A DNA stretch of 35,718 nt from Kribbella antibiotica (lineage in GTDB: Bacteria > Actinomycetota > Actinomycetes > Propionibacteriales > Kribbellaceae): assembly GCF_004349055.1 (NCBI RefSeq), contig NZ_SMKX01000087.1, positions 1 through 35,718 of the forward strand, in the 5' to 3' direction. A program made the translations under genes and the position numbers. Under the pieces are notes generated by a model that saw nothing but the letters and a program-made list of their open reading frames with translations, was not told the origin of the DNA and did no database searches. Positions 27,415 to 34,965 of the stretch are shown piece after piece; positions within the stretch are counted from its first letter, which is position 1, and every line of letters starts with the position of its first letter.

Positions 27415-29096
27415 TGAAAACCATCACCCGAGCGGTCGCGGTTGCGGCCGTGCTGGCGTTGGCGGCCACCGCCTGCAACGCCAACAACAAGGACGCCCCG
27501 AGCGCCGGCGGTTCGGCCGTCGCCGAGCAGGGTGGCACGCTGTCGTTCCTGAGCACCAGCAAGGAGATCAGCTTCGACCCGGCCAAGAGCCAGAACCTCG
27601 GGACGAGCGCGATCCACCTGATCCTGCGTGGCCTGACCGCGTGGAAGACCTCGCCGGACGGCGCGACCGAGCTGGTCCCGGACCTGGCCACCGATACCGG
27701 TCAGGTCAGCGACGGTGGCAAGACCTGGACGTACAAGCTCAAGCCGGGCCTGAAGTACGCCGACGGCTCGACGATCGTTGCCGCTGACATCAAGTACGGC
27801 ATCGAGCGCTCGTTCGCGCCGGAGCTGTCCGGCGGCCTGGGGTACCACAAGTCGCTGCTGGTCGGCGGCGACAAGTACACCGGTCCGTACAAGAACAACG
27901 CCTCGCTCGCCTCGGTGGAGGCGCCGGACGAGACCACGGTGATCTTCAAGCTGAACAAGGCTTTCGGCGACTGGCCGTGGGTGGCCAGCATGCCGGCGTT
28001 CTCGCCGGTCCCGAAGAAGGCCGACACCGACCCGGCGCACTACGGCGAGAAGCCGGTGGCCAGCGGTCCGTACCAGGTGAAGTCCTACACACCGGGTTCG
28101 AAGCTCGAGCTGGAGCGCAACCCGAACTGGGACAAGGCCAGCGACCCGGCGCGCACGGGCCTGCCGGACGCGTTCGTCTGGCAGATGGGGCTGGAGTCCA
28201 ACGCGGTCAACCAGCGGCTCATCCAGGACTCGGGCGACGACAAGTTCGCCGCTGCGACCGGTGTCAGCATCCCGGCCGCGCTGATCCCGACCGTCACCGG
28301 TGACCCGGCCGTCAAGGCTCGCGTCGCCACGTCACCGTCGGGTGCGCTGCTGTACCTGGCGCTGAACAACAAGCGGCCCGGCCTGTCCAACGTCGAGGTC
28401 CGCAAGGCGATCCAGTACGCCGTCGACAAGCAGGCGATCCAGGTCGCCCGCGGTGGTCCGGAGTTCGGCGGCGAGATCGCCAGCACGCTGATCACGCCGG
28501 GTATCGAGGGCTACGCGAAGTACAACACCTACGAGGCGCAGCCGCAGGGTGACCCGGAGAAGGCCAAGCAGCTGCTGGCCGCGGCCGGTGTCAGCAATCT
28601 GACGCTGAGCCTGGTCGCCGACAGCGAGAGCCCCACCGGTGTCCCGATCGCCGAGGCGGTCCAGCAGGGCCTCAAGCGGGCCGGCATCAACGCCGTCATC
28701 AAGCCGCTGCCCAACAAGCAGTACATCGAGACGACCACGGGCAACAAGGGTGACTACGACCTGACCGTGTCGAGCTGGCTGCCCGACTTCCCGAGCGCGA
28801 TCGGCAACATCCAGCCGCTGTTCGCCACCTCGGAGATCGGCAACGGCGGGTACAACCTGTCCCGCTACTCCAACCCGGCTGTCGACACTGCGATCGCCGC
28901 GGCCACCGCCGAGTCCGACCAGACCAAGGCCGCCGCCGCTTGGGCCGCCCTGGACAAGCAGATCATGAACGACGCCCCGCTCGTCCCGCTGCTGTACGCG
29001 CGCAACGCGTTCCTGCACGGCTCGAAGGTGCAGAACTTCTACCTGCCCGGCTACCCGCCGTACCCGAACACCCTGATCATGGGGCTCAGCAAGTAG
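27411..29096 (+). CDS. ABC transporter substrate-binding lipoprotein (SBP_bac_5, peptide-type)
   Basis: The 561-residue lipoprotein has a signal sequence ending in a lipobox LAATAC, with the lipidated cysteine at C22. The mature part follows the DppA/OppA family: GTLSFLSTSKEISFDPAKS, LVPDLATDTGQVSDGGKTWTY-type sequence, a central ASGPYQVKSYTPGSKLELERNPNW, and SWLPDFPSAIGNIQPLF near the C-terminal lobe. The ligand is likely an oligopeptide or similar, but it cannot be fixed. It comes last, whereas the binding protein usually comes first. Its ATG overlaps the OppF stop (ATGA), and GAGAGGA is the ribosome binding site. ATG 27414 is an equally good start. Confidence 0.94.
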   Translation: MMKTITRAVAVAAVLALAATACNANNKDAPSAGGSAVAEQGGTLSFLSTSKEISFDPAKSQNLGTSAIHLILRGLTAWKTSPDGATELVPDLATDTGQVSDGGKTWTYKLKPGLKYADGSTIVAADIKYGIERSFAPELSGGLGYHKSLLVGGDKYTGPYKNNASLASVEAPDETTVIFKLNKAFGDWPWVASMPAFSPVPKKADTDPAHYGEKPVASGPYQVKSYTPGSKLELERNPNWDKASDPARTGLPDAFVWQMGLESNAVNQRLIQDSGDDKFAAATGVSIPAALIPTVTGDPAVKARVATSPSGALLYLALNNKRPGLSNVEVRKAIQYAVDKQAIQVARGGPEFGGEIASTLITPGIEGYAKYNTYEAQPQGDPEKAKQLLAAAGVSNLTLSLVADSESPTGVPIAEAVQQGLKRAGINAVIKPLPNKQYIETTTGNKGDYDLTVSSWLPDFPSAIGNIQPLFATSEIGNGGYNLSRYSNPAVDTAIAAATAESDQTKAAAAWAALDKQIMNDAPLVPLLYARNAFLHGSKVQNFYLPGYPPYPNTLIMGLSK

Positions 29097-29100
29097 TTCA

Positions 29101-29598
29101 TTACGTCCGGCCCTCTTTCTCCTGGGCCTCGAAGAGGGTCGGCTGGGTCTCGGGATCGAGTCCCCAGTCGGCCCTCATCACTGTGTAGCCGGCTTTCTCG
29201 GCGACTGCGCAGACCTTGATGTCGTCATCGACCAGTACGGCGACAGGCTTGTCGTCGGAGAGTTTCCTGAGCCGGTCGATCTTCATCTGGGCGCCGGGGC
29301 GGCGGTCGGTGTTGCGCCGCATGTAGAGCGTGCCCTCGGGGAAGCCGTTGTCCTTGAGCCACTTGAGAGTGTCGCGACGGAGCTTCTCGGGGCGGCCGGT
29401 CAGGTAGACGATCTCGTGGTTCTCGCCGAGCGTGGTTGCCACGGCTAGGCCCTCGTCCAGGACGGCATCGTCCTTGGCCTGGGCGAAGAACGAGTCCCAG
29501 TCCTTGGGTTTGCGGTCGAGGAAATGCACCCGCTTGCTCGTGTCGGACAGCGTGGCGTCGATATCGAGGACGGCGTACGGGCGTTCATCGTCAGGCAC
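29101..29598 (-). CDS. HAD-family acid phosphatase-like protein
   Basis: The 165-residue protein has HAD motif I LDIDATLSD (D12 and D14), motif II YLTGRPEKLR and motif IV VAVLVDDDIKV. It resembles the short C0-type polynucleotide-kinase 3'-phosphatase or swiss-army-knife HAD proteins (LNS2-like), which act on small phosphoesters or nucleic acid ends. The true substrate is unknown. GTG 29598 is used because the family N-terminus begins just there. It overlaps the GNAT stop by 8 bases (GTGCCTGA), so the two are coupled. An upstream in-frame start would run into the GNAT gene in a non-conserved frame. Confidence 0.84.
   Translation of the reverse strand: MPDDERPYAVLDIDATLSDTSKRVHFLDRKPKDWDSFFAQAKDDAVLDEGLAVATTLGENHEIVYLTGRPEKLRRDTLKWLKDNGFPEGTLYMRRNTDRRPGAQMKIDRLRKLSDDKPVAVLVDDDIKVCAVAEKAGYTVMRADWGLDPETQPTLFEAQEKEGRT
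29107..29142 (+). terminator. Possible terminator of the importer operon, inside the convergent HAD gene
   Basis: CCGGCCCTCTT (29107-29117) pairs with AAGAGGGTCGG (29132-29142) in an 11-base-pair stem including one G-T wobble, 10 bases after the binding-protein stop. It lies in the 3' coding end of the convergent phosphatase gene, so it may be a coding coincidence. Confidence 0.4.
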
Positions 29599-30136
29599 GA
29601 TGACGAGTTTCCCAGGTGTGCCGGTCGAGGGCGTACTCGACCTCGCCGAACTCGGTCCCGGGGAGGGGATCGTCGAAGTGCTCATGCCAGAGGCGGGTGA
29701 ATCGGAGGCCGCTGCGGCGCATCACCGCTCGGGAGCGATGGTTGACCGCCATCGTGTCGGCGATCACACGATCCTTGCTGAGCTCCGTGAACGCATAGTC
29801 GATCAACGTCTTGGTGCCCTCGGTCGCATACCCGTTGCCCCAGGCTGACCGGAGCAGCCGATAACCGACATCGACGGTTGCCGCGTCGTCAGTCGGCTGC
29901 AATCCGAACCAGCCGACGAACGTGCGGGTGCCTTTCTCATGAGCGGCAAACGTACCGAGCCCCGGATGGTCGGCGTACACCTTCAGCATGGCCGGCAGAA
30001 CGACGTTAGCGATCTCGTCTCGTGGCGTCGGTTCGCCGGTGAGGAACCGCATGACCTGTGGGTCGGAGTCCAGCTCGACCAGCAAGTCGATGTCGCCCGA
30101 GGTGAACTCGCGCAGTCGCAACCGTTCGCTCTCCAC
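29591..30136 (-). CDS. GNAT-family N-acetyltransferase (RimJ/RimL-like)
   Basis: The 181-residue protein matches acetyltransf_3: ESERLRLREFTSGDIDLLVEL at the start, FVGWFGLQP, and the acetyl-CoA binding section VDVGYRLLRSAWGNGYATEGTKTLIDYAFTEL (about 89-120). AVNHRSRAVMRRSGLRF follows. Members acetylate protein N-termini, antibiotics or small metabolites, so the target here is open. The start is GTG 30136. No Shine-Dalgarno sequence is seen. It is the first gene of a two-gene minus-strand unit with the HAD phosphatase and is divergent from the SbcD-like gene across a 110-base G/T-rich gap. Confidence 0.9.
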   Translation of the reverse strand: MESERLRLREFTSGDIDLLVELDSDPQVMRFLTGEPTPRDEIANVVLPAMLKVYADHPGLGTFAAHEKGTRTFVGWFGLQPTDDAATVDVGYRLLRSAWGNGYATEGTKTLIDYAFTELSKDRVIADTMAVNHRSRAVMRRSGLRFTRLWHEHFDDPLPGTEFGEVEYALDRHTWETRHRA

Positions 30137-30206
30137 GGGGGTCAGCCTGCCATCGACCTTTGAGTGTCCGGAGTGTGGGCGGTTCGGGGCTGGGAGGTGT
30201 GTTGGG

Positions 30207-30236
30207 TTGGGTGGTTGTGGCTGGTCGGGTTAGCGT
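30207..30236 (+). promoter_or_regulatory. Putative promoter for a leaderless SbcD-like transcript
   Basis: TAGCGT (30231-30236, fitting TAnnnT) ends 10 bases before ATG 30247, and a TTGGGT -35-like element (30207-30212) lies 18 bases upstream of it. There is no ribosome binding site in front of the ATG. Together these favour transcription starting at or near the start codon. Confidence 0.45.
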
Positions 30237-30246
30237 TCTCAGCGCA

Positions 30247-31377
30247 ATGGAAGACTCGATCACGTTTCTGCACAGTTCGGACTGGCAGCTGGGGATGCTG
30301 CGCCGGTTCCTGGGGCCGGACGGTCAGGCCCGGTGGGGGCAGGCCCGGCTCGATGCTGTCGCGCGGATCGGAGAGGTTGCTGAGCAGTCAGGTGCTGCGT
30401 TCGTGGTGGTGACCGGGGATGTGTTCGAGCACAACCAGGTGGAGCGGCAGACGATTCTGCGAGCCTGTGAGGCGCTCAAGCGGATCCAGGTTCCGGTGGT
30501 GTTGCTGCCGGGGAATCACGATGCGCTGGAGCCCGGGTCGCTGTGGACGTCTAGCCAGTGGCAGGCGCACGCGCCGAAGCACGTGACCGTGCTGACGGAT
30601 ACGACGCCGGTGGAGATTGTGCCGGGGGTTGAGGTGGTGGGGGCGCCTTGGCGGTCGCGGCGGCCGACGTCCGACCCGGCAGCGGCTGCGTACGCGGACC
30701 TCCAACCACCACCAGCCGGTACGACGCGAGTCCTGCTCGCGCATGGGCAGTTGACGAGCTTGAGCGGTGGCATGTCCGAGGTCCCGCCGATCGACCAGGT
30801 GGCGCTCGAGGCCGCGGTCGCGGATGGACGGGTCCAGTACGTCGGTCTCGGCGACCGGCACTCGGCGACGAAGGTGACCGACCGGATCTGGTTCTCCGGG
30901 ACGCAGGAGGTCACGACGCCCGAGGAGACCGATCCGGGCAACGTGCTGAAGGTGACGGTCAGCCAGAGCGAGATCGAGGTCGAGCCGATCCGGGTCGGCG
31001 CCTGGCACATGGTGGATCACCGCGTGGAGCTGTTCGACGAGGAGTCGCTCCAGGCGCTCGAGGACTGGTTCGCCGAGCTGCCTGACAAGGAGCGCACGTA
31101 CGTGCGGCTGGCCGGGGACGGCTCACTCACTCTGCCGCTGCTCAGCCGCCTGGACACGATGATCGACGTACAGGGTGAGGCGTTCGCGAGCGTTGAGAAG
31201 TGGGCGAAGTTCTGGACGGTTCGCCCGGCGCCGGATGCGGCGGATCTGGATGCGTTGCAGTTGAGCGGCCCCGCCCGGGCTGCGATGGAGGAGTTGCGGC
31301 AGGCGTTGGCCGGCGGGGACGAAGGCGCGGGCGCCGCGTTGTCGCTGATGCACCGATTGGCGCGGGACGCGGGATGA
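30247..31377 (+). CDS. SbcD/Mre11-like metallophosphoesterase (DNA repair nuclease subunit)
   Basis: The 376-residue protein has the calcineurin-like phosphoesterase motifs LHSSDWQLG (D12, Q14), TGDVFEHNQ (D58, N63), LPGNHD (N90-H91-D92), LLAHGQL and VGLGDRH. Position 14 is Gln where SbcD/Mre11 usually has His, a variant I recall in the actinobacterial family with this partner. The C-terminal part (about 230-376) should be the cap and ATPase-binding region. ATG 30247 is the natural start, since upstream in-frame codons add only a G/T-rich non-conserved leader. The stop overlaps the ATPase start as ATGA. The pair resembles M. tuberculosis Rv1277/Rv1278. A role in processing DNA ends or hairpins is expected from the family. 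Confidence 0.88.
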   Translation: MEDSITFLHSSDWQLGMLRRFLGPDGQARWGQARLDAVARIGEVAEQSGAAFVVVTGDVFEHNQVERQTILRACEALKRIQVPVVLLPGNHDALEPGSLWTSSQWQAHAPKHVTVLTDTTPVEIVPGVEVVGAPWRSRRPTSDPAAAAYADLQPPPAGTTRVLLAHGQLTSLSGGMSEVPPIDQVALEAAVADGRVQYVGLGDRHSATKVTDRIWFSGTQEVTTPEETDPGNVLKVTVSQSEIEVEPIRVGAWHMVDHRVELFDEESLQALEDWFAELPDKERTYVRLAGDGSLTLPLLSRLDTMIDVQGEAFASVEKWAKFWTVRPAPDAADLDALQLSGPARAAMEELRQALAGGDEGAGAALSLMHRLARDAG

Positions 31378-34145
31378 GGCTGCATTCGTTGACGCTGCGG
31401 GATTTCCGCGGCGTCAAGGACCGTACCGTTCGGCTGCCGGCCCTCGGTACGACGGTGGTGGTCGGCGACAACGAGGTCGGCAAGTCGAGTCTGGTCGAGG
31501 CGTTCGGGCTGATCTTCGACTTTCCCGACGACTCCAAGTCGACCCGGATCCGCGACATCCAGCCGGTCGGTCAGGACGTTGGCCCGACGGTCACCGCCGA
31601 GCTGACCTTGGGCGGCCGTGAGCTCATCTACACCAAACGCTGGCTGAAGAACCGGTCGACCGAGCTGGCCATTGTCGCGGCCGACGGACGCCGTACGGCG
31701 TGGACCGGCCGCGAGGCGCACAACGAGGCCGAGCGGTTGTTCCACGAGTACGTCGACCCGGTGCTGTGGCAGACCCTGATGGTCAGCCAGGGGCAGTCGC
31801 TGATCCTGCCGTCCCCGGCTGACGCCGAGCCGCTGATCGCTGCGGTCACGGCCGAGTCCGGTACGCCGGTCGATGGCGCGTCGATGCCGTTGGTGAGCGC
31901 GGTCGAGCACGAGTACCTGCGGTACTGGACGCGTGGCGGCCGGGCGACTGGCGACTACGCGCGGTCGGAGAAGACGGTCACTGCGGCTGAGCTGCAGGCG
32001 GCCCACGCGTTGAAGGCGATGGAGGACGTCCAGCAGGACATCCGCCGGGCCGAGCGGCTGACGCTCGATCTGGCCGACGTCGACAACCGGCTGGCCGACC
32101 ACCTGAGCACGGTCGAGGAGGTTCGCGAGCGTAAGCAGGCGACCGACGAGATCCTGCTGCGTCGCGACACCGTCCGCTCGAAGGCCGAGACCGCGCGGGC
32201 CCGGTTGGTGAACCACACCCGGACCAGGGAAGAGCGCGAGCGGCTGCTCGACGAGGTCGAGCGGTTCACGAAGATCGACGTCGAGCTGGCTGAGCGCCGG
32301 GCTGATGCCGACACCGTCGCGAAGGCCGCGACCGAGACCGTGCAGGCGGCCGAGGCTGCGCTCGCGGAGGTCATCGACCTCAAGGACATCCGGCGGACCG
32401 ACGTGCAGGACGCCGAGCGGCGGGTCAGCCGGCTGGTCGACGAGGCCGAGCTGGAGCGGTTGATCGGGCAGCAGACCGAGCTGATCGACGTGCGCTCCCG
32501 GATCGTGACGGCCGCCGCGGTGCTGGACAAGATCAAGGTCGACGACGGGTTGTTCGCGGCGCTCGAGGACGCCCGGTCCGCAGTGGTCGAGGCGCGTGCT
32601 GCGCTGGCGGCCGGTGTGCCGGAGGTCGTCGTACGGCGACTTGGCGCGGAGCCGGTCGAGTTGTCGGGCAAGGGCGTGGAGTCTGGCCAGAAATCCACCG
32701 GCCGGATGCCCAAGGAGCTCGGGTTCGACGAATCGGCTGAGCTGCTGGTCTCGGGTGAGCTGACCATCGGCGTACCGGGCCAGCTCGAGGTGACCATTCG
32801 CGCGGGCGGCGAGGCGGCGACGCTGCGGTCCCGGGTCGATGACGCGGTGCGGCGTGAGAGGGAGCTGCTGAAGAAGGCCGGGGTGAAGGATGTCGCGGCC
32901 GCGCGGGAGCAACTGCGCAGGGCGGATACGGCGTCGGCCGAGCTGCAGGAAGCGCGTCGTACCGAGAGGTCGTTGACGTCTGCGGGGGATCCGGGGGAGC
33001 GGATCGCGGTGCTGACCGCGCGGCTCGGGATCGGCGACGAGGACGGCGAGCAAGGCGGTTCGAAGCAGGCAGCCGTTGAGGGCGTGCCGGGGCAGATGTC
33101 ACTGTTCGAGGAGTTTGTCTCTCCGCTCGACACGTTGTTCGACGACTTCGAGCTGCCAGAGGCTCCGGCGGATGATCTGGGAGCTGCGCAGCGGGTGCTG
33201 GACGACGTACGGGCTGAGCTGGCCGGTGTCGAGCGGCTGCTGACAGATGCGGAGTTCGCGGCGGCGCAGGCGCGCAAGGCGGCGGATGAGGATCGCTCCG
33301 AGGCGCAGCAGGCGCGGGCGCGGTCGGAGATCGCGGAGGAGCGGTTGGCCGCTGCTATCGACTCTCTGAGCTCGGCGCGGAAGGCTCTCGACGACGCTGC
33401 GGTCAGTGCGGCCGAAGCGGACGCCATGGCTGAGGTCGAGGCGGTGCTGGAGGAGCTGACCGCGGTCCAGGAGCAGGCGGATGCGGCTGGCGCCGACCAG
33501 GTGGCCGGTGAGCTGGTGGATGCGTTGGCGGTCGCGACGCGGATGCAGGGTGAGCGGGACACCCTGCGCGACGCGCTGCGGACCACCGAGGGCCGGCTGG
33601 AGCAGTCCGGGCGGGATGGGCTGGCGACTCGGCGGGACATGGCCGAGCTGGAGCTGGCCGACGTACGGAGTGAGCACGAGCGGCTGGAGCGACGGGCTGA
33701 GGCAGCACGGCGGGTGTACGAGACGCTGGGGCGGCATCGGGCTGAGGCGCAGACCAAGTACTCCGAGCCGCTGCAGACGCGGATCGAGGCGTTGGGACGC
33801 AGCGTCTACGGGCCGTCGTTCAAGATCTGGCTGGATGACGACCTGGCGGTGGCCGAGCGCGAGCTGGATGGGATCCGGCTACCGATCGAGGCGCTGTCGA
33901 CGGGTGCGCAGGAGCAGCTCGCGATCATCACCCGGCTGGCGATCAGCCACCTTGTCAGCACCGGCGATGGCAGTGTGCCGGTCATCTTCGACGACGCGCT
34001 GGGCTGGTCCGACAAGGCCCGGCTGCGCGACATGGGCGCGCTGCTCGGCCGGGCCGGCGATCATGGGCAAGTCATCATCCTGACCTGTATGCCGGACCGC
34101 TACGAGTACGTCCCGAAGGCGACCTTCATCAAACTGGACGGATGA
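31374..34145 (+). CDS. SbcC/YhaN-like SMC-family ATPase
   Basis: The 923-residue protein has an N-terminal ATPase half with Walker A GDNEVGKSSL (G31-K37-S38). A long coiled coil (about 195-400) follows, then a middle non-coil domain (about 413-487), more coiled coil (about 490-830, broken by an acidic MSLFEEFVSPLDTLFDDFE segment), and a C-terminal ATPase half with signature LSTGAQEQLAIITRLA and Walker B VIFDDALGWSD. It contains only one cysteine (near the C-terminus), so the Rad50/SbcC zinc hook CxxC is absent. Walker B has DD rather than DE, as in YhaN-type proteins. ATG 31374 overlaps the nuclease stop (ATGA). The last 17 bases overlap the convergent fdhD gene. Confidence 0.88.
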   Translation: MRLHSLTLRDFRGVKDRTVRLPALGTTVVVGDNEVGKSSLVEAFGLIFDFPDDSKSTRIRDIQPVGQDVGPTVTAELTLGGRELIYTKRWLKNRSTELAIVAADGRRTAWTGREAHNEAERLFHEYVDPVLWQTLMVSQGQSLILPSPADAEPLIAAVTAESGTPVDGASMPLVSAVEHEYLRYWTRGGRATGDYARSEKTVTAAELQAAHALKAMEDVQQDIRRAERLTLDLADVDNRLADHLSTVEEVRERKQATDEILLRRDTVRSKAETARARLVNHTRTREERERLLDEVERFTKIDVELAERRADADTVAKAATETVQAAEAALAEVIDLKDIRRTDVQDAERRVSRLVDEAELERLIGQQTELIDVRSRIVTAAAVLDKIKVDDGLFAALEDARSAVVEARAALAAGVPEVVVRRLGAEPVELSGKGVESGQKSTGRMPKELGFDESAELLVSGELTIGVPGQLEVTIRAGGEAATLRSRVDDAVRRERELLKKAGVKDVAAAREQLRRADTASAELQEARRTERSLTSAGDPGERIAVLTARLGIGDEDGEQGGSKQAAVEGVPGQMSLFEEFVSPLDTLFDDFELPEAPADDLGAAQRVLDDVRAELAGVERLLTDAEFAAAQARKAADEDRSEAQQARARSEIAEERLAAAIDSLSSARKALDDAAVSAAEADAMAEVEAVLEELTAVQEQADAAGADQVAGELVDALAVATRMQGERDTLRDALRTTEGRLEQSGRDGLATRRDMAELELADVRSEHERLERRAEAARRVYETLGRHRAEAQTKYSEPLQTRIEALGRSVYGPSFKIWLDDDLAVAERELDGIRLPIEALSTGAQEQLAIITRLAISHLVSTGDGSVPVIFDDALGWSDKARLRDMGALLGRAGDHGQVIILTCMPDRYEYVPKATFIKLDG

Positions 34146-34962
34146 TCCCCTCGGGGCGGCTGTAGACGACACAGCGCTCGCCGCGGGCGAAGCCGACCAG
34201 GGTGATGCCGAACTTCCGGGCCAGGTCGACGGCCAGGCTGGAGGGCGCGCTGACGGCGACGATCATGCCGATCCCGGCCGCGACGGCCTTCTGGATGATT
34301 TCGTAGCCGGCGCGACCGCTGACCGCGAGCACCAGGCCCTTGCGGGACTGCTGGTTGAGGACAGTCCAGCCGACGACCTTGTCGACGGCGTTGTGGCGGC
34401 CGACGTCCTCCTTGACGACCACCTTGCGGCCGTCGGTCGTGAACAGACCGGCCGCGTGCAGACCGCCGGTCCGCGAGAACGTGGGCTGGGCTTCGCGGAG
34501 CAGATCCGGGAGGCGCCGTACGACGTCGATCGAGACCTCGACGGGGTCGACCGGGTCATAGTCGCGCTCGGCGAGTTCGTCGAGGGATTGCTGGCCGCAC
34601 ACCCCGCAGGCGGCCGACGTGACGCCGTACCGCTGGGGTGGTTCGCGGTCGGGCGGGCCGTCGAAGGTGATGGTGACGGTGTTGAACTGCTGCTCGCGAG
34701 TGAGCACCTGGTCGGTGCAGTAGGCGACCGTCCGGATCGCTCCCGGGCGAACCGCGAACCCCTCGCCGAGGCAGAAGCCGGCGGCTAGCTCGAAGTCCGA
34801 TCCCGGGGTGCGCATGGTGACGACGAGCGGCTCGGGTGCGCGACCCGGCCACTCGAGTCTGAGCTCCAGCGGCTCCTCGGTGACAACAACGTCCTCACGC
34901 CGCGAGGTGCGCTCGCCGTCGAGCACCTCGACCTTGAACCTGCTGGTCGGAGCTTTGGTCAT
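34129..34962 (-). CDS. fdhD: FdhD sulfurtransferase for formate dehydrogenase maturation
   Basis: FdhD passes sulfur from a cysteine desulfurase to the molybdenum cofactor of formate dehydrogenase. The 277-residue product has the family pattern: VVTEEPLELRLEW, MRTPGSDFELAAGFCLGEG, the persulfide loop CGVCG (C119 and C122), TGGLHAAGLF, EDVGRHNAVDKVVG and the closing FARGERCVVYS. The start is ATG 34962. The 3' end overlaps the SbcC-like gene by 17 bases, and the kinase gene upstream ends 4 bases before this start on the same strand, so the two may be one transcript. No formate dehydrogenase subunit is in the window. Confidence 0.96.
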   Translation of the reverse strand: MTKAPTSRFKVEVLDGERTSRREDVVVTEEPLELRLEWPGRAPEPLVVTMRTPGSDFELAAGFCLGEGFAVRPGAIRTVAYCTDQVLTREQQFNTVTITFDGPPDREPPQRYGVTSAACGVCGQQSLDELAERDYDPVDPVEVSIDVVRRLPDLLREAQPTFSRTGGLHAAGLFTTDGRKVVVKEDVGRHNAVDKVVGWTVLNQQSRKGLVLAVSGRAGYEIIQKAVAAGIGMIVAVSAPSSLAVDLARKFGITLVGFARGERCVVYSRPEGIIRPV

Positions 34963-34965
34963 GCC

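Noticed and set aside
31017..33757. Long minus-strand open frames (678 and 600 residues) opposite the SbcC-like gene
   Set aside because: Low-complexity Ser/Arg/Ala-rich shadow translations; the plus-strand frame has clear ATPase motifs.
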